From NCBI RefSeq assembly GCF_000720175.1, contig NZ_JOIX01000039.1:6881-70880 (forward strand): a stretch of 64,000 nt of DNA, given 5' to 3'. Below, piece by piece: positions 25,947 through 34,381 of the stretch (the stretch's first letter is position 1; each line of letters opens with the position of its first letter). This DNA is from Streptomyces sp. NRRL S-337. GTDB lineage: Bacteria > Actinomycetota > Actinomycetes > Streptomycetales > Streptomycetaceae. The notes beneath the pieces are model-generated. The model was not told the DNA's origin. It did not search any database and saw only the letters and a program-made list of their open reading frames with translations. The position numbers were made by a program, and so were the translations under genes.

Positions 25947-26357
25947 GGCGGACGAGTCGGCCTGTACGCCGGGTTCTGTCGCCCCCGGTCCTTGCGGGCC
26001 GGGGGGAGACGGCCATCCATCTAGGGCTGCCGTTGCCGACAGCCTCGTGCGGTCTACCCGCGGACTCGGGCGGGCAGCCCTCGGTCGTCCGCGCAGGGGC
26101 ATCGTCGATGCCCCCTCTTGACCTTGCTCCGGGTGGGGTTTACCTAGCCCTCCGAGTCACCTCGGAGGCTGGTGGTCTCTTACACCACCGTTTCACCCTT
26201 ACCGGAGGCCGAAGCCTCCGGCGGTTTGCTTTCTGTGGCACTGTCCCGCGGGTCACCCCGGGTGGGTGTTACCCACCACCCTGCCCTGTGGAGCCCGGAC
26301 GTTCCTCGGGAGGATCGTTGCCGATCCCCACGCGGCCGTCCGGCCGGCTCGTCCGCC
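25947..26357 (-). ncRNA. rnpB: RNase P RNA (class A)
   Basis: Catalytic RNA of RNase P, maturing tRNA 5' ends. Read on the minus strand, the 5' and 3' ends pair (GGCGGACGAGCCGG with CCGACTCGTCCGCC, P1). The universal segments are present: GAGGAACGTCCGGGCTCC near the 5' end, AGGGTGAAACGGTGG and GTAAGAGACCACC in the middle, then AGATGGATGGCC and ACAGAACCCGGCGTACAG near the 3' end (CR I, P4 strands and the J-regions). Length about 411 nt is normal for Streptomyces. End positions are estimated from P1 pairing. Confidence 0.97.
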
Positions 26358-26366
26358 GTGGCGACC

Positions 26367-26372
26367 ATGCTA
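26367..26372 (-). promoter_or_regulatory. rnpB -10 element
   Basis: On the minus strand TAGCAT lies about 10 bases before the inferred rnpB 5' end at 26357, a good housekeeping-sigma -10 box. The -35 is not obvious. Confidence 0.5.
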
Positions 26373-26474
26373 CCCGGCGCGGAACCGGCCCCGCGTCCCG
26401 GCACCGTTCCCGTGAGAAGGCGCACTTTCCTCTGAGGAGGCGCCCGGCCCGCCGAGGATGCGCCCGGTCCTCGC

Positions 26475-26505
26475 TTGACCTTGTCGCAGCGGCAACGTTT
26501 CTACT
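26475..26505 (+). promoter_or_regulatory. MerR-type promoter with 19-bp spacer
   Basis: TTGACC (-35, 26475-26480), 19-bp spacer, TCTACT (-10, 26500-26505). The spacer region 26479-26497 is a dyad (CCTTGTCGC-A-GCGGCAACG, 7 of 9 paired). An over-long spacer with a central dyad is the hallmark of a MerR-activated promoter. The -10 is only 6 bases before the ATG, so the mRNA is probably leaderless. Confidence 0.8.
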
Positions 26506-26511
26506 GGCGGC

Positions 26512-27321
26512 ATGAGAATCGGTGAGCTCGCAGGTCTCGTCGGCGTCAGTACGCGTGCCGTCCGGCATTACCACCACCTCGGACTGCTGCCCGAGCCGGA
26601 ACGCCGGGCCAACGGCTACCGGGAGTACGGGCTGCGCGACGCCGTCGCGCTCGCCCGGCTGCGCCGGCTGACGGAGCTGGGCCTCGGACTGGAGGAGGTC
26701 CGGGACGTCCTCGCCGACGACTCCGGGCGCGAGCTGCACGAGGTACTGGCCGAACTGGACGCCGACCTGGCGCGCCAGGAGGAGGAGATCCGGACGCGGC
26801 GGGCCCGGCTGGCCGCGCTGCGGCAGCAGGCGGAGGAGCACGGCGGGCTGCCGGCGGAGGGTCCGGTGTCGGACGAACTGGCCGCGATGTTCCGGGAGAT
26901 GGCCCGTACCTCGGCGACGCTGCCCGGTCCCGAGCCCGCGGTGGCGGCGAAGGAACGGGAGGTGCTGGCGCTGCTGGAGTCGGCGGGCGACGGGGCGGGC
27001 GAGCGGGTCGCCGGCCTGCTCGGGGACTTCACCGCGGCGCCGGGGGCGATGGAGCGGGCGTACGAGGTGTATGGGCTGCTGGACGCGCTGGCGACGGTCG
27101 CGCCGGACGATCCGCAGGTGGAACGGGTCGCACAGGCGGTCGCCGACTGCATTCCGGACACCATGGTCGCCGAGGTCGACGCGGAGCAATGGGCGCGTGC
27201 GGCCGATGCGGGCCGGGAGACGGACGGCGGCTTCATGGCGGCGTACTACGCGCACTTCCCGCCCGCGCAGGCCGAGGCCATGCGCCGGGCGATCCGGCTG
27301 GTCGCGGAGCGTGCCCGGTGA
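26512..27321 (+). CDS. MerR-family transcriptional regulator
   Basis: 269 residues. The N-terminal winged helix reads MRIGELAGLVGVSTRAVRHY with the LPEPERRANGYREYG wing, then a long coiled-coil dimer helix (about 75-110, rich in EEEIRTRRARLAALRQQ-type residues) and a helical C-terminal domain of unknown ligand, ending AYYAHFPPAQAEAM. No metal-binding cysteines are evident, so it is more like the TipA/drug-sensing group. Transcription from the 19-bp-spacer promoter just upstream implies self-activation. Its stop overlaps the start of the next gene as GTGA, so that membrane protein is its likely partner. Confidence 0.92.
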   Translation: MRIGELAGLVGVSTRAVRHYHHLGLLPEPERRANGYREYGLRDAVALARLRRLTELGLGLEEVRDVLADDSGRELHEVLAELDADLARQEEEIRTRRARLAALRQQAEEHGGLPAEGPVSDELAAMFREMARTSATLPGPEPAVAAKEREVLALLESAGDGAGERVAGLLGDFTAAPGAMERAYEVYGLLDALATVAPDDPQVERVAQAVADCIPDTMVAEVDAEQWARAADAGRETDGGFMAAYYAHFPPAQAEAMRRAIRLVAERAR

Positions 27322-28007
27322 TCTGGGGCGAGGCAGGCCGGAAGAACGGGACGGTGCGGCGGTTGCTGGCGCATGAGGGGCGGTGGCTGGCGAGTCTGGT
27401 GTGGTGGGTGGCGCGGCGGCGGTTCGGGGTGGCAGCGGGCGAGCGGGCCCTGCCGTACGCGGCGGCACAGTCGGCGCTGGTCTACGGGCTGACGTTCGTG
27501 TGCGTGGTGGAGACGGCCGGGGTGCATGCGATGCTCGCCGACGTTCCGGTGGCGCGGGCGGTGATGCTGGTCGTGGACGTCTATACCGTGCTGATGCTGG
27601 TGGGCTTCCAGGCGGCCGCGGTCACCCGTCCGCATGTGCTCGGCGCGGACCATCTGCTGCTCCGGGACGGCGCCCGGCGGGAAATCCGCATTCCGCTGGA
27701 GCGGATCGCCTCCGTCCGGTACGACCTCCGCTTCCCCAGGGACGGGAAGGACGGGGAGGACAGAAAGGCGACGGGCAGCGGTGGGGTGTGGGCGCTGGGC
27801 GTGGGTGGGCAGACGTCGGTGACCGTCGAGTTGACCGTTCCGGTCGTCGGGGTACGGCTGTCGGGGCGTCGGGACGAGGTGCGGACGGTGCGGTTCCACG
27901 CCGACGAGGCACGGGGCGCGGTGGCGGCCGTACGGGCGGCGAGGGCGGCGGCGGATGGGCGGACCCCTGCGGTGGATGGGCGGCCGCCGGTCGCGGGGGC
28001 CGCGTAG
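27318..28007 (+). CDS. Membrane protein with PH-like domain, coupled to MerR gene
   Basis: 229 residues from GTG 27318, overlapping the merR stop by four bases. Two hydrophobic helices (about 50-75 and 85-107, LPYAAAQSALVYGLTF and AVMLVVDVYTVLMLVGF) are followed by a soluble beta-rich part with LLRDGARREIRIPLERIASVRY and RTVRFHADEARG, resembling a bacterial PH-like module. The C-terminus is Ala/Arg-rich. Unknown function. Coupling to a self-activating MerR regulator suggests an envelope stress or resistance role, but nothing in the sequence proves it. Confidence 0.8.
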   Translation: MIWGEAGRKNGTVRRLLAHEGRWLASLVWWVARRRFGVAAGERALPYAAAQSALVYGLTFVCVVETAGVHAMLADVPVARAVMLVVDVYTVLMLVGFQAAAVTRPHVLGADHLLLRDGARREIRIPLERIASVRYDLRFPRDGKDGEDRKATGSGGVWALGVGGQTSVTVELTVPVVGVRLSGRRDEVRTVRFHADEARGAVAAVRAARAAADGRTPAVDGRPPVAGAA

Positions 28008-28057
28008 AAGCCGCGTGGAGGGTCGTACAGGGTGCGGGTCCTGGGCCGGGAAAGGCG

Positions 28058-29542
28058 TCAGACCGGCGTGAAGCGGACCGGTTCGAGGCCCGGGTCGGCC
28101 TCCGCGAGGCGGACCTGGATGCGCTGGCCGAGGGGCAGCGCGGGGCCCTCCGGGGCGGCCTCGACGGGGCCGATGACGGCCGGTTCGTAGAGGTGGACGG
28201 TGCCCCGGGTGGGGTCCTGCTCCTGGATGTCGACGACCAGGGCCTCGAAGGTCTCGCCGACCCGGTCGCGCAGCAGCGCGGCCTCGACGAGGTCGATGCA
28301 GGCCCGCTCGACCTGGTTGGCGCGCTGGGAGCCGGTCTCCATCTCGTGCGGCAGCGCGGGCAGCGCACTGCGCACCCAGTCCGCCGGCTCGTGGCCGGCG
28401 AACGCGGCCAGGCACAGCTCGGAGGTGTAGCGGTCGACGAGCCGGCGCAGCGGTGCGGTGGCGTGCGCGTACGGGGCGGCGACCGCGGCGTGCAGCGCTT
28501 CGGAGGCACTGGGCGGGGTTCCGTCGAAGGCGGTGTAACCGGCGCCGCGCAGCAGTGCCGTGCACTCCTGGAGGAACGCGGCGTGCCGGGCGCAGTGCGG
28601 ATCGAGACCGCGGATCAGCGCGGAGTACGAGGTGTGGTGCGGCCAGTCGACGCCGAGCGCCCGGGCGGTCAGCCGGAGCCGGGCGACCGAGCCGTCCGGG
28701 GCGGTAGGCAGGGTCCGCAGGATGCCGGTGCCGGCCGCCAGCATCAGTTCGGCCGCGGCCATTCCGGTGAGCAGGGAGATCTGCGCGTTCCAGCCGTACG
28801 CCGGCAGGGGCGCGCGGTACTCCAGGCGGTAGCGGCCGTTCCGCTCGACGATCTCCTGCTCGGGAACGTGCAGCGAGATCGCGCCACGGGCGACCTCCAG
28901 CTCCTCGCGCAGCAGGCCGATCTCCCGGAGCAGGTCGAGCGGCTCCTCGGCCGTCCCCTCGTCGATGGCCCGCTGGACGCCCGCGTAATCGAGGCGGGCG
29001 CGGGAGCGGACCAGGGCCCGGCGGACGGAGGTGGCGACCAGGACGCCCTCGGGGTCGAGGTCGAGCTGCCAGAGGACGGCCGGGCGGTCCTGGTCGGGCA
29101 GCAGGCTGGCGGCGCCCTCGCTCAGCGCGTACGGGTAGAGCGGGATGCGCTCGTCGGGGAAGTACAGCGTGGTCACGCGGTGGTGGGCTTCGGCGTCCAG
29201 CGCACCGCCCGGCGTCACGAAGGAGGCGACGTCGGCGATGGCGTAGTGGATGCGGAAGCTGCCGTCGGGGCGGCGGGAGAGGAACATCGCCTGGTCGAGG
29301 TCGCGGGCACCGGGCGGGTCGATGGTGAAGAGGGGCAGGTCGGTGGCGTCGTCCAGGGCGTGCTCGGTCGCCACCGCGCCGTCGGCGGCCGGGATCCGCG
29401 GGGCCCGGGCCGCGCTGTCCGCCTCGGCCTGGGCCGTCGGCGGGAAGTGGTCCGGGACCTCCAGGTCGATCCGCAGCTCCCGCAGCGCGGCGCGCAGCGG
29501 GGCCTCGGCTGCGTCGGTCACATGCATATGGCGACGGGGCAT
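28058..29542 (-). CDS. RNB-domain 3'-5' ribonuclease (RNase II/R type)
   Basis: 494 residues, the actinobacterial short RNB form lacking the N-terminal cold-shock domains of RNase R. The catalytic acidic cluster is in TIDPPGARDLDQAMF with HYAIADVASFV, followed by LYFPDERIPLYP, YGWNAQISLLTGMAAAEL and YAHATAPLRRLVDRY. A small C-terminal beta domain ends the protein. It would degrade RNA processively in the cytoplasm. ATG 29542 gives MPRRHMHVTDA; upstream frame is non-coding repeat. No strong ribosome binding site is seen, so a leaderless or later start (Met6) is possible. Confidence 0.93.
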   Translation of the reverse strand: MPRRHMHVTDAAEAPLRAALRELRIDLEVPDHFPPTAQAEADSAARAPRIPAADGAVATEHALDDATDLPLFTIDPPGARDLDQAMFLSRRPDGSFRIHYAIADVASFVTPGGALDAEAHHRVTTLYFPDERIPLYPYALSEGAASLLPDQDRPAVLWQLDLDPEGVLVATSVRRALVRSRARLDYAGVQRAIDEGTAEEPLDLLREIGLLREELEVARGAISLHVPEQEIVERNGRYRLEYRAPLPAYGWNAQISLLTGMAAAELMLAAGTGILRTLPTAPDGSVARLRLTARALGVDWPHHTSYSALIRGLDPHCARHAAFLQECTALLRGAGYTAFDGTPPSASEALHAAVAAPYAHATAPLRRLVDRYTSELCLAAFAGHEPADWVRSALPALPHEMETGSQRANQVERACIDLVEAALLRDRVGETFEALVVDIQEQDPTRGTVHLYEPAVIGPVEAAPEGPALPLGQRIQVRLAEADPGLEPVRFTPV

Positions 29543-29662
29543 GAAACCGAGCGTATGACCGGATGGCGGAGGTGGCGCGCGGGGCGATCGGGGCGGGGAG
29601 CGCACCTGGCGCCGGTGGCGTGCGGGCGATAGGGGTGGGAGGTCCGCCCGGCGGGCGCAGCT

Positions 29663-29741
29663 CGGGGCCGGCCACGGTTAGCGGGCCTTGGCCACGGCTC
29701 TCGGGCCTTGGCCGCGGTTCGCGGGCCTGGCCGCGGTTCTC
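29663..29741. repeat. Four imperfect ~20-bp tandem repeats
   Basis: Units of the form CGGGCCTTGGCC(A/G)CGG(C/T)TC occur four times between the RNB ribonuclease and yaaA genes, which are divergent. No ORF or strong hairpin. Possibly slippage, possibly a promoter element array. Confidence 0.6.
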
Positions 29742-29813
29742 GGGGCGGGTGCCGCAGGCCATACGCTTTCCGGGGGCCGCACCCCCGCCCGTACCGCCGT
29801 GAAGGAGAACACC

Positions 29814-30611
29814 GTGCTCGTGCTGTTGCCGCCGTCCGAAGGCAAGGCCCCGGGAGCGGCCGGGGCGCCGCTGGACACCGGCGCGCTGTCGCTGCCCGGG
29901 CTGACCACCGCACGTGAGACGGTGCTCGGCGAGCTCACCGAACTGTGCGCGGCGGACGAGACCAAGGCCCAGGAGGTGCTCGGGCTCAGCGACGGCCTCA
30001 AGGGCGAGATCGCCAAGAACGCGGAGCTGCGGACGGCCGGGGCGCGGCCGGCCGGCGAGATCTACACCGGTGTGCTCTACGACGCGCTGGGCCTCGCGTC
30101 CCTGGACGCCCCGGCCCGGGAGCTCGCCGAGCGGTCGCTGCTGGTGTTCTCCGGGCTGTGGGGCGCCGTCCGCATCACCGACCGGATTCCGTCGTACCGC
30201 TGCTCGATGGGCGTGAAGCTGCCGGGGCTCGGCGCGCTGGGCGCGTACTGGCGGGCGCCGATGGCGGAGGTGCTGCCGGCGGCGGCCGGTACGGGCCTGG
30301 TGCTCGACCTGCGGTCGGCGGCGTACGCGACGGCGTGGAAGCCCAAGGGCGAGGTGGCCGGGCGGACCGCGTCGGTGCGGGTGCTCCAGTCGAAGACCGT
30401 GAACGGCGTGGAGAAGCGCACGGTGGTCAGCCACTTCAACAAGGCGACCAAGGGCCGGCTGGTCCGCGACCTGCTGTCGGCGGGCCTGACGCCGCAGGGC
30501 CCGGCGGAGCTGGTGGAGGCCCTGCGCGAGCTGGGGTACGCGGTGGAGGCCGAGGCCCCGGCGAAGGGCGGCAAGCCGTGGGCGCTCGATGTGATCGTGA
30601 CGGAGCTCTGA
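29814..30611 (+). CDS. yaaA: YaaA-family peroxide stress protein
   Basis: 265 residues. Family features: MLVLLPPSEGKA at the start, LSDGLKGEIAKNAEL, YTGVLYDALG, LVFSGLWGAVRITDRIP, YRCSMGVKLPG, LDLRSAAYA and VVSHFNKATKGRLVRDLL. E. coli YaaA limits free iron and DNA damage during peroxide stress and binds DNA. The start is GTG 29814 with GAAGGAG just upstream. It appears monocistronic; a 32-bp inverted repeat lies 31 bases after the stop. Confidence 0.94.
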   Translation: MLVLLPPSEGKAPGAAGAPLDTGALSLPGLTTARETVLGELTELCAADETKAQEVLGLSDGLKGEIAKNAELRTAGARPAGEIYTGVLYDALGLASLDAPARELAERSLLVFSGLWGAVRITDRIPSYRCSMGVKLPGLGALGAYWRAPMAEVLPAAAGTGLVLDLRSAAYATAWKPKGEVAGRTASVRVLQSKTVNGVEKRTVVSHFNKATKGRLVRDLLSAGLTPQGPAELVEALRELGYAVEAEAPAKGGKPWALDVIVTEL

Positions 30612-30642
30612 AACCGGTACCGCGACAGTTGAGGGGTTGATT

Positions 30643-30674
30643 GCACCCTGCGCAACGGTCGTTGCGCAGGGTGC
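30643..30674. promoter_or_regulatory. 32-bp perfect inverted repeat before eda
   Basis: GCACCCTGCGCAACG-GT-CGTTGCGCAGGGTGC, 15-bp arms with a 2-base gap. The minimal gap and lack of a T-tract fit an operator (it ends 24 bases before the eda start and could overlap its promoter). As RNA it would be a strong hairpin, so termination of yaaA is the alternative. Confidence 0.7.
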
Positions 30675-30697
30675 CCAGTGGGCGCAGTATGGGCGGC

Positions 30698-31396
30698 GTG
30701 ACCAGCGCCGCCTCCTCCCCCGCGTCCGGCTCGTCCCCCATGCCCGTCGCCTCCCCCGCGTCCGACTCCGGCCCCTCGCACCCGTCGGTCCTCGGGCTCG
30801 CCCCCGTCATCCCGGTCGTCGTGCTGGAGGACGCCGCTGACGCGGTCCCGCTCGCCCGGGCGCTGGTTGCCGGCGGGCTGTCGGCGATCGAGGTGACCCT
30901 GCGGACGCCCGCCGCGCTGGACGCCATTCGGGCGATCGCCGACGAGGTCCCGGACGCGGTGGTCGGCGCGGGCACCCTGCTCAACCCCGAGCAGGTCGCC
31001 GCGGCCCGTGCGGCCGGCGCCCGTTTCCTGGTCAGCCCCGGCTGGTCGCCGCGGCTGCTGGGCGCGCTGCGGGACTCCGGCCTGCCCTTCCTGCCGGGCG
31101 TCTCGACGGCCTCGGAGGTGGTGACCCTGCTGGACGAGGGCGTCACCGAGCTGAAGTTCTTCCCGGCGGCGGCGGCCGGCGGGACGGCCTATCTGAAGGC
31201 GCTGGCGGCCCCGCTGCCACAGGCCCGTTTCTGCCCGACCGGCGGGATCACCCTGGCGTCCGCGCCCGGGTACCTCGCACTGCCCAACGTCGGCTGTGTG
31301 GGCGGGACGTGGATGCTGCCGGCCGACGCACTGACCGCCAAGGACTGGGCGCGGATCGAGCGGCTGGCCCATGAGGCGGCGGCCCTCCGCGACTGA
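30698..31396 (+). CDS. eda: KDPG/KHG aldolase
   Basis: Splits 2-keto-3-deoxy-6-phosphogluconate to pyruvate and glyceraldehyde-3-phosphate (Entner-Doudoroff), and also hydroxy-oxoglutarate. The TIM-barrel family motifs are PVIPVVVLED, AIEVTLRTPAAL (catalytic Glu), VVGAGTLL, FLVSPGW, LPFLPGVSTASE, the Schiff-base Lys in ELKFFPA and CPTGGIT. The Ser/Pro-rich first 30 residues are not part of the fold. Start GTG 30698 or ATG 30689; no clear ribosome binding site separates them. It stands alone behind a long inverted repeat, suggesting dedicated regulation. Confidence 0.92.
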   Translation: MTSAASSPASGSSPMPVASPASDSGPSHPSVLGLAPVIPVVVLEDAADAVPLARALVAGGLSAIEVTLRTPAALDAIRAIADEVPDAVVGAGTLLNPEQVAAARAAGARFLVSPGWSPRLLGALRDSGLPFLPGVSTASEVVTLLDEGVTELKFFPAAAAGGTAYLKALAAPLPQARFCPTGGITLASAPGYLALPNVGCVGGTWMLPADALTAKDWARIERLAHEAAALRD

Positions 31397-31514
31397 CCCT
31401 CAGGGCCACGCCGCCCCGAGGCCCGTCAGCCAGGTTCCACAGCGAACTCCGATCACCGCACACCGCAGCGTCAGCCGCGCAGCGCACCGCACGCCGCAGC
31501 GCCCGGCGCACCGC

Positions 31515-32759
31515 TCAGCGCAGGTGCGACGTGTCGTTGAGCAGCCGCAGTGAGGCGTTGCCGTCGGAGTAGTACGCGACCGCGGACAGCGAGGCGGCGG
31601 AGAGTTCCATCCGGAACAGCGACTCCGGCGGGGCGCCCAGCGCCAGCCGGACCAGGGTCTTGATCGGCGTGACGTGGGTGACCAGCAGGACCGTCCGGCC
31701 GGCGTACCGGGCCAGCAGCTTGTCGCGGGTGACCGCGATCCGGCGGGCGACCGACGCGAAGGATTCGCCGCCCCCGGTGGGCGCCGCCTTCGAGGAGTGC
31801 AGCCAGGCGTCGAGGTCCTCGGGGTAGCGCTCGCGCACCTCGGCGAAGGTCAGCCCCTCCCAGGCGCCGAAGTCGGTCTCGCGCAGGCCGTCTTCGACCC
31901 GTACGTCCAGGCCGAGCCGGTCGGCGACCGCCTGGGCGGTCTCCCGGCAGCGCCGCAGCGGTGAGCTGACCACGGCCTGGATCGTGCCGCGGGCGGCCAG
32001 CGCGGCCGCAGTGGCCTGGGCCTGGTGGTGGCCGGCGGCGGAGAGTTCGGGGTCGGTGCCGCCGCTGCCGGAGAACCGCTTCTCGGGGGTCAGTGCCGTC
32101 TCGCCGTGCCGCAGCAGCACGAACGTGGCGGGGACGCCGAGGTCCGGGGCGCCCCAGCCGACCGGCGGGGCGGCCACCGCCTCGGGGGCCGCGGCTGACT
32201 CTGCTCGCTCCGCTCCGGCCGCTGCGCGCTCCGCTTCGGTCTCCGCGCGTTCCGCGGCCTCGTCGGCGGCCCGGGCGGCGGCGCTGCGGGCGGGTGCGGC
32301 GGCGGTGGCCAGCGCGGCCCGGGAGTCCCGCGGCTCCCACTGCTTGCCGATCTTCCCGGCGTCCATCGCCTCGTTGGCGAGCCGGTCGGCGTGCTTGTTC
32401 TTGGCGCGCGGGATCCACTCGTAGGTGACCCGGTCGGCCGGGAAGACCGACCTGGCCTCGGCGGCCAGCGGCTTCATGCCCGGGTGCTTGATCTGCCAGC
32501 GCCCGGACATCTGCTCGACGACCAGCTTGGAGTCCATCCGGACCTGGATGCGGGCCTCCGGGTCCAGCGCGTGCGCGGCCCGCAGCCCGGCCACCAGGCC
32601 CTTGTACTCGGCGACGTTGTTGGTCGCGGTGCCGATGAACTCGGCGGCCTCGGCGAGCGCCTCGCCCGTTTCCGGGTCGAGGACGACCGCGCCGTAGCCG
32701 GCCGGCCCCGGGTTGCCCCGGGACCCGCCGTCCGCCTCGACGATCAGCGTGCGCGGCAC
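31515..32759 (-). CDS. Bifunctional RNase HI / histidine phosphatase
   Basis: 414 residues. An N-terminal type I RNase H has catalytic D10 (VEADGGSRGNPGPAG), E51 (NNVAEYKG), D76 (RMDSKLV) and a final Asp in NKHADRLANEAM. An Ala/Glu-rich linker follows (about 150-200), then a phosphoglycerate-mutase-like phosphatase with LLRHGET near 218 and the late LVTHVTPIK histidine. The order and fusion match mycobacterial Rv2228c, where the C-terminal domain is a CobC-like acid phosphatase. It removes RNA from RNA-DNA hybrids. Last gene of a three-gene operon with the zinc-ribbon and Nif3 genes, 3 bases after the former. Confidence 0.95.
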   Translation of the reverse strand: MPRTLIVEADGGSRGNPGPAGYGAVVLDPETGEALAEAAEFIGTATNNVAEYKGLVAGLRAAHALDPEARIQVRMDSKLVVEQMSGRWQIKHPGMKPLAAEARSVFPADRVTYEWIPRAKNKHADRLANEAMDAGKIGKQWEPRDSRAALATAAAPARSAAARAADEAAERAETEAERAAAGAERAESAAAPEAVAAPPVGWGAPDLGVPATFVLLRHGETALTPEKRFSGSGGTDPELSAAGHHQAQATAAALAARGTIQAVVSSPLRRCRETAQAVADRLGLDVRVEDGLRETDFGAWEGLTFAEVRERYPEDLDAWLHSSKAAPTGGGESFASVARRIAVTRDKLLARYAGRTVLLVTHVTPIKTLVRLALGAPPESLFRMELSAASLSAVAYYSDGNASLRLLNDTSHLR

Positions 32760-32762
32760 GGC

Positions 32763-33506
32763 CTACAGGCCCGAGTCCGGCGTGCGGACCAGGATCCGGC
32801 CGCAGTTCTCGCAGCGCAGGACGGCGTCGGCGGCGGCCGCCCGGACGTCGTTCAGCTCGGTGATGTTCAGCTCCAGGCGGCAGCCCTCGCAGCGGCGCTG
32901 GTAGAGGCGGGCCGCGCCGACGCCGCCCTCCTTGGTGCGGATGCGGTCGTAGAGCTTGAGCAGGTCGTCCGGGATGTCGGCGACGGTCAGCTCGCGCTCC
33001 TTGGTGATCGAGGCGACCTCGGCGTCGATCTCGCTGCTGGCGGCGTTGCGGCGGGCGACGGCGTCGTCGACCTTGGCCTGGATGGCCTCGACCCGGGAGG
33101 TCAGCTCGGCGACCCGCTCCTGGGCGGCCTCGCGGCGCTCCATGACCTCCAGGACGACGTCCTCCAGGTCGCCCTGGCGCTTGGCGAGCGAGGCGATCTC
33201 GTGCTGGAGGTTCTCCAGGTCCTTGGGGGAGGTGACGGCGCCGGAGTCCAGCCGCTTCTGGTCGCGGGCGGCGCGCTGGCGCACCTGGTCCACGTCCTGC
33301 TCGGCCTTGGTCTGCTCGCGGCTGGTGTCGCTCTCCTCGGTCTGCGCGGCGACGAGCAGGTCGCGCTGCTGGGTGAGGTCGGCCTCCAGGGTCTGCAGCT
33401 CGGCCAGCTCGGGGAGGTTCTTGCGCCGGTGCGCGAGCTGGGAGAGCCGGACGTCGAGGTCCTGGACGTCGAGAAGGCGGATCTGATCGGCGGGCGCGGC
33501 GTTCAG
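32763..33506 (-). CDS. Coiled-coil C4 zinc-ribbon protein (Rv2229c-like)
   Basis: 247 residues. A long coiled coil (about 15-180, heptads rich in E, Q, R, L) precedes a C-terminal zinc ribbon with CEGC and CENC pairs. Homologues occur across actinobacteria between nif3 and rnhA-like genes; DNA- or RNA-binding is assumed, not shown. No ATG, GTG or TTG lies at the conserved N-terminus NAAPADQIRLLDVQ. The codon there is CTG at 33506, overlapping the nif3 stop as CTGA, with AGGAG 7 bases before it. I take CTG as the start. Translation is therefore coupled to nif3. Confidence 0.88.
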   Translation of the reverse strand: MNAAPADQIRLLDVQDLDVRLSQLAHRRKNLPELAELQTLEADLTQQRDLLVAAQTEESDTSREQTKAEQDVDQVRQRAARDQKRLDSGAVTSPKDLENLQHEIASLAKRQGDLEDVVLEVMERREAAQERVAELTSRVEAIQAKVDDAVARRNAASSEIDAEVASITKERELTVADIPDDLLKLYDRIRTKEGGVGAARLYQRRCEGCRLELNITELNDVRAAAADAVLRCENCGRILVRTPDSGL

Positions 33507-34381
33507 CGGGGGGCTCCTGTGGTGTGCGTCGGGGTGAAGATCGGGGTGGACGCCGCGTGGGCGGTCCAGGGGTCGGTGACCGTACGGGAGACGTGCGTGC
33601 GCAGTCCCCAGTCGTGCCGGTCGGAGACCGCGTCGAGCTGGGCCGCGGCCTGCTCGCACCACGGCCATTCGGTGGCCCAGTGGGCCGCGTCGAGCAGCGC
33701 CGGCGGGCTGGTCCGTCCGGTGGTCTGGGTGGCCTCGGACGCCGGGTGGTGGCGCAGGTCGGCGGTGAGGAAGGCATCCACACCGGCCGCCCGGACGTCG
33801 TCGAAGAGGCTGTCGCCGGAGCCGCCGGAGACCGCGACGGTGCGGATCTCGCGGTCCGGGTCGCCGGCCGCCCGGATGCCCTGCGCGGTGGCCGGCAGGT
33901 GCGCGGCCGCGTACGCGGCGAATTCGACCAGGGGCATCGGGTGCGTCAGCTCGCAGATCCGGCCCAGGCCGCGTCGGCCCGCCGGGTCGCTCGGGTCCGG
34001 CACCAGGGGGCCGAGGACGCGGAGGTCCAGGGCGCCGGCCAGGGCGTCGGAGACGCCGGGGTCGGCGGTGTCGGCGTTGGTGTGCGCGACGTGCAGGGCG
34101 ATGTCGTGCTTGATGAGCGTGTGCACGACCTTGCCCTTGAACGTCGAGGCCGCGACCGTCGTCGTCCCGCGCAGGTAGAGCGGGTGATGGGTGACGAGCA
34201 GGTCGGCGCCGAGCCGTACCGCCTCGTCGGCGATCTCCTGGACGGGATCGACGGCGAACAGCACGCGGCGGACCTCGGCGTCCGGATCTCCGCAGACCGT
34301 GCCGACGGCGTCCCACCCTTCGGCCCGCTCGGGGGGCCAGAGGGCGTCGAGCGCGGTGAGGACTTCAGACAGTACGGGCAC
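33503..34381 (-). CDS. Nif3-like dinuclear metal center protein
   Basis: 292 residues of the YbgI/Nif3 (DUF34) family, which forms a hexameric toroid with a two-metal site. Metal ligands are in LLVTHHPLYLRG, HVAHTNAD and the late DAAHWATEW (His and Glu). A GSGDSLFDDVRAAGVDAFLTADLRHH region, quoted in part as GVDAFLTADLRHH, carries more. Role unknown; GTP cyclohydrolase-like or chaperone functions are proposed for the family. The start is GTG 34381 (VPVLSEVLTALDAL); no close ribosome binding site, though GGAGGTAACC lies about 12 bases upstream. First gene of the nif3/zinc-ribbon/RNase H operon. Confidence 0.92.
   Translation of the reverse strand: MPVLSEVLTALDALWPPERAEGWDAVGTVCGDPDAEVRRVLFAVDPVQEIADEAVRLGADLLVTHHPLYLRGTTTVAASTFKGKVVHTLIKHDIALHVAHTNADTADPGVSDALAGALDLRVLGPLVPDPSDPAGRRGLGRICELTHPMPLVEFAAYAAAHLPATAQGIRAAGDPDREIRTVAVSGGSGDSLFDDVRAAGVDAFLTADLRHHPASEATQTTGRTSPPALLDAAHWATEWPWCEQAAAQLDAVSDRHDWGLRTHVSRTVTDPWTAHAASTPIFTPTHTTGAPR

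Noticed and set aside
25535..26102. Short protein-like frames across the RNase P region
   Set aside because: The sequence is RNase P RNA with conserved helices and its flank; translations are incidental.
27246..30434. Open frame of over 1000 codons across merR, RNB ribonuclease and yaaA
   Set aside because: Low-complexity Arg/Pro/His translation with no domain, overlapping three recognised genes.
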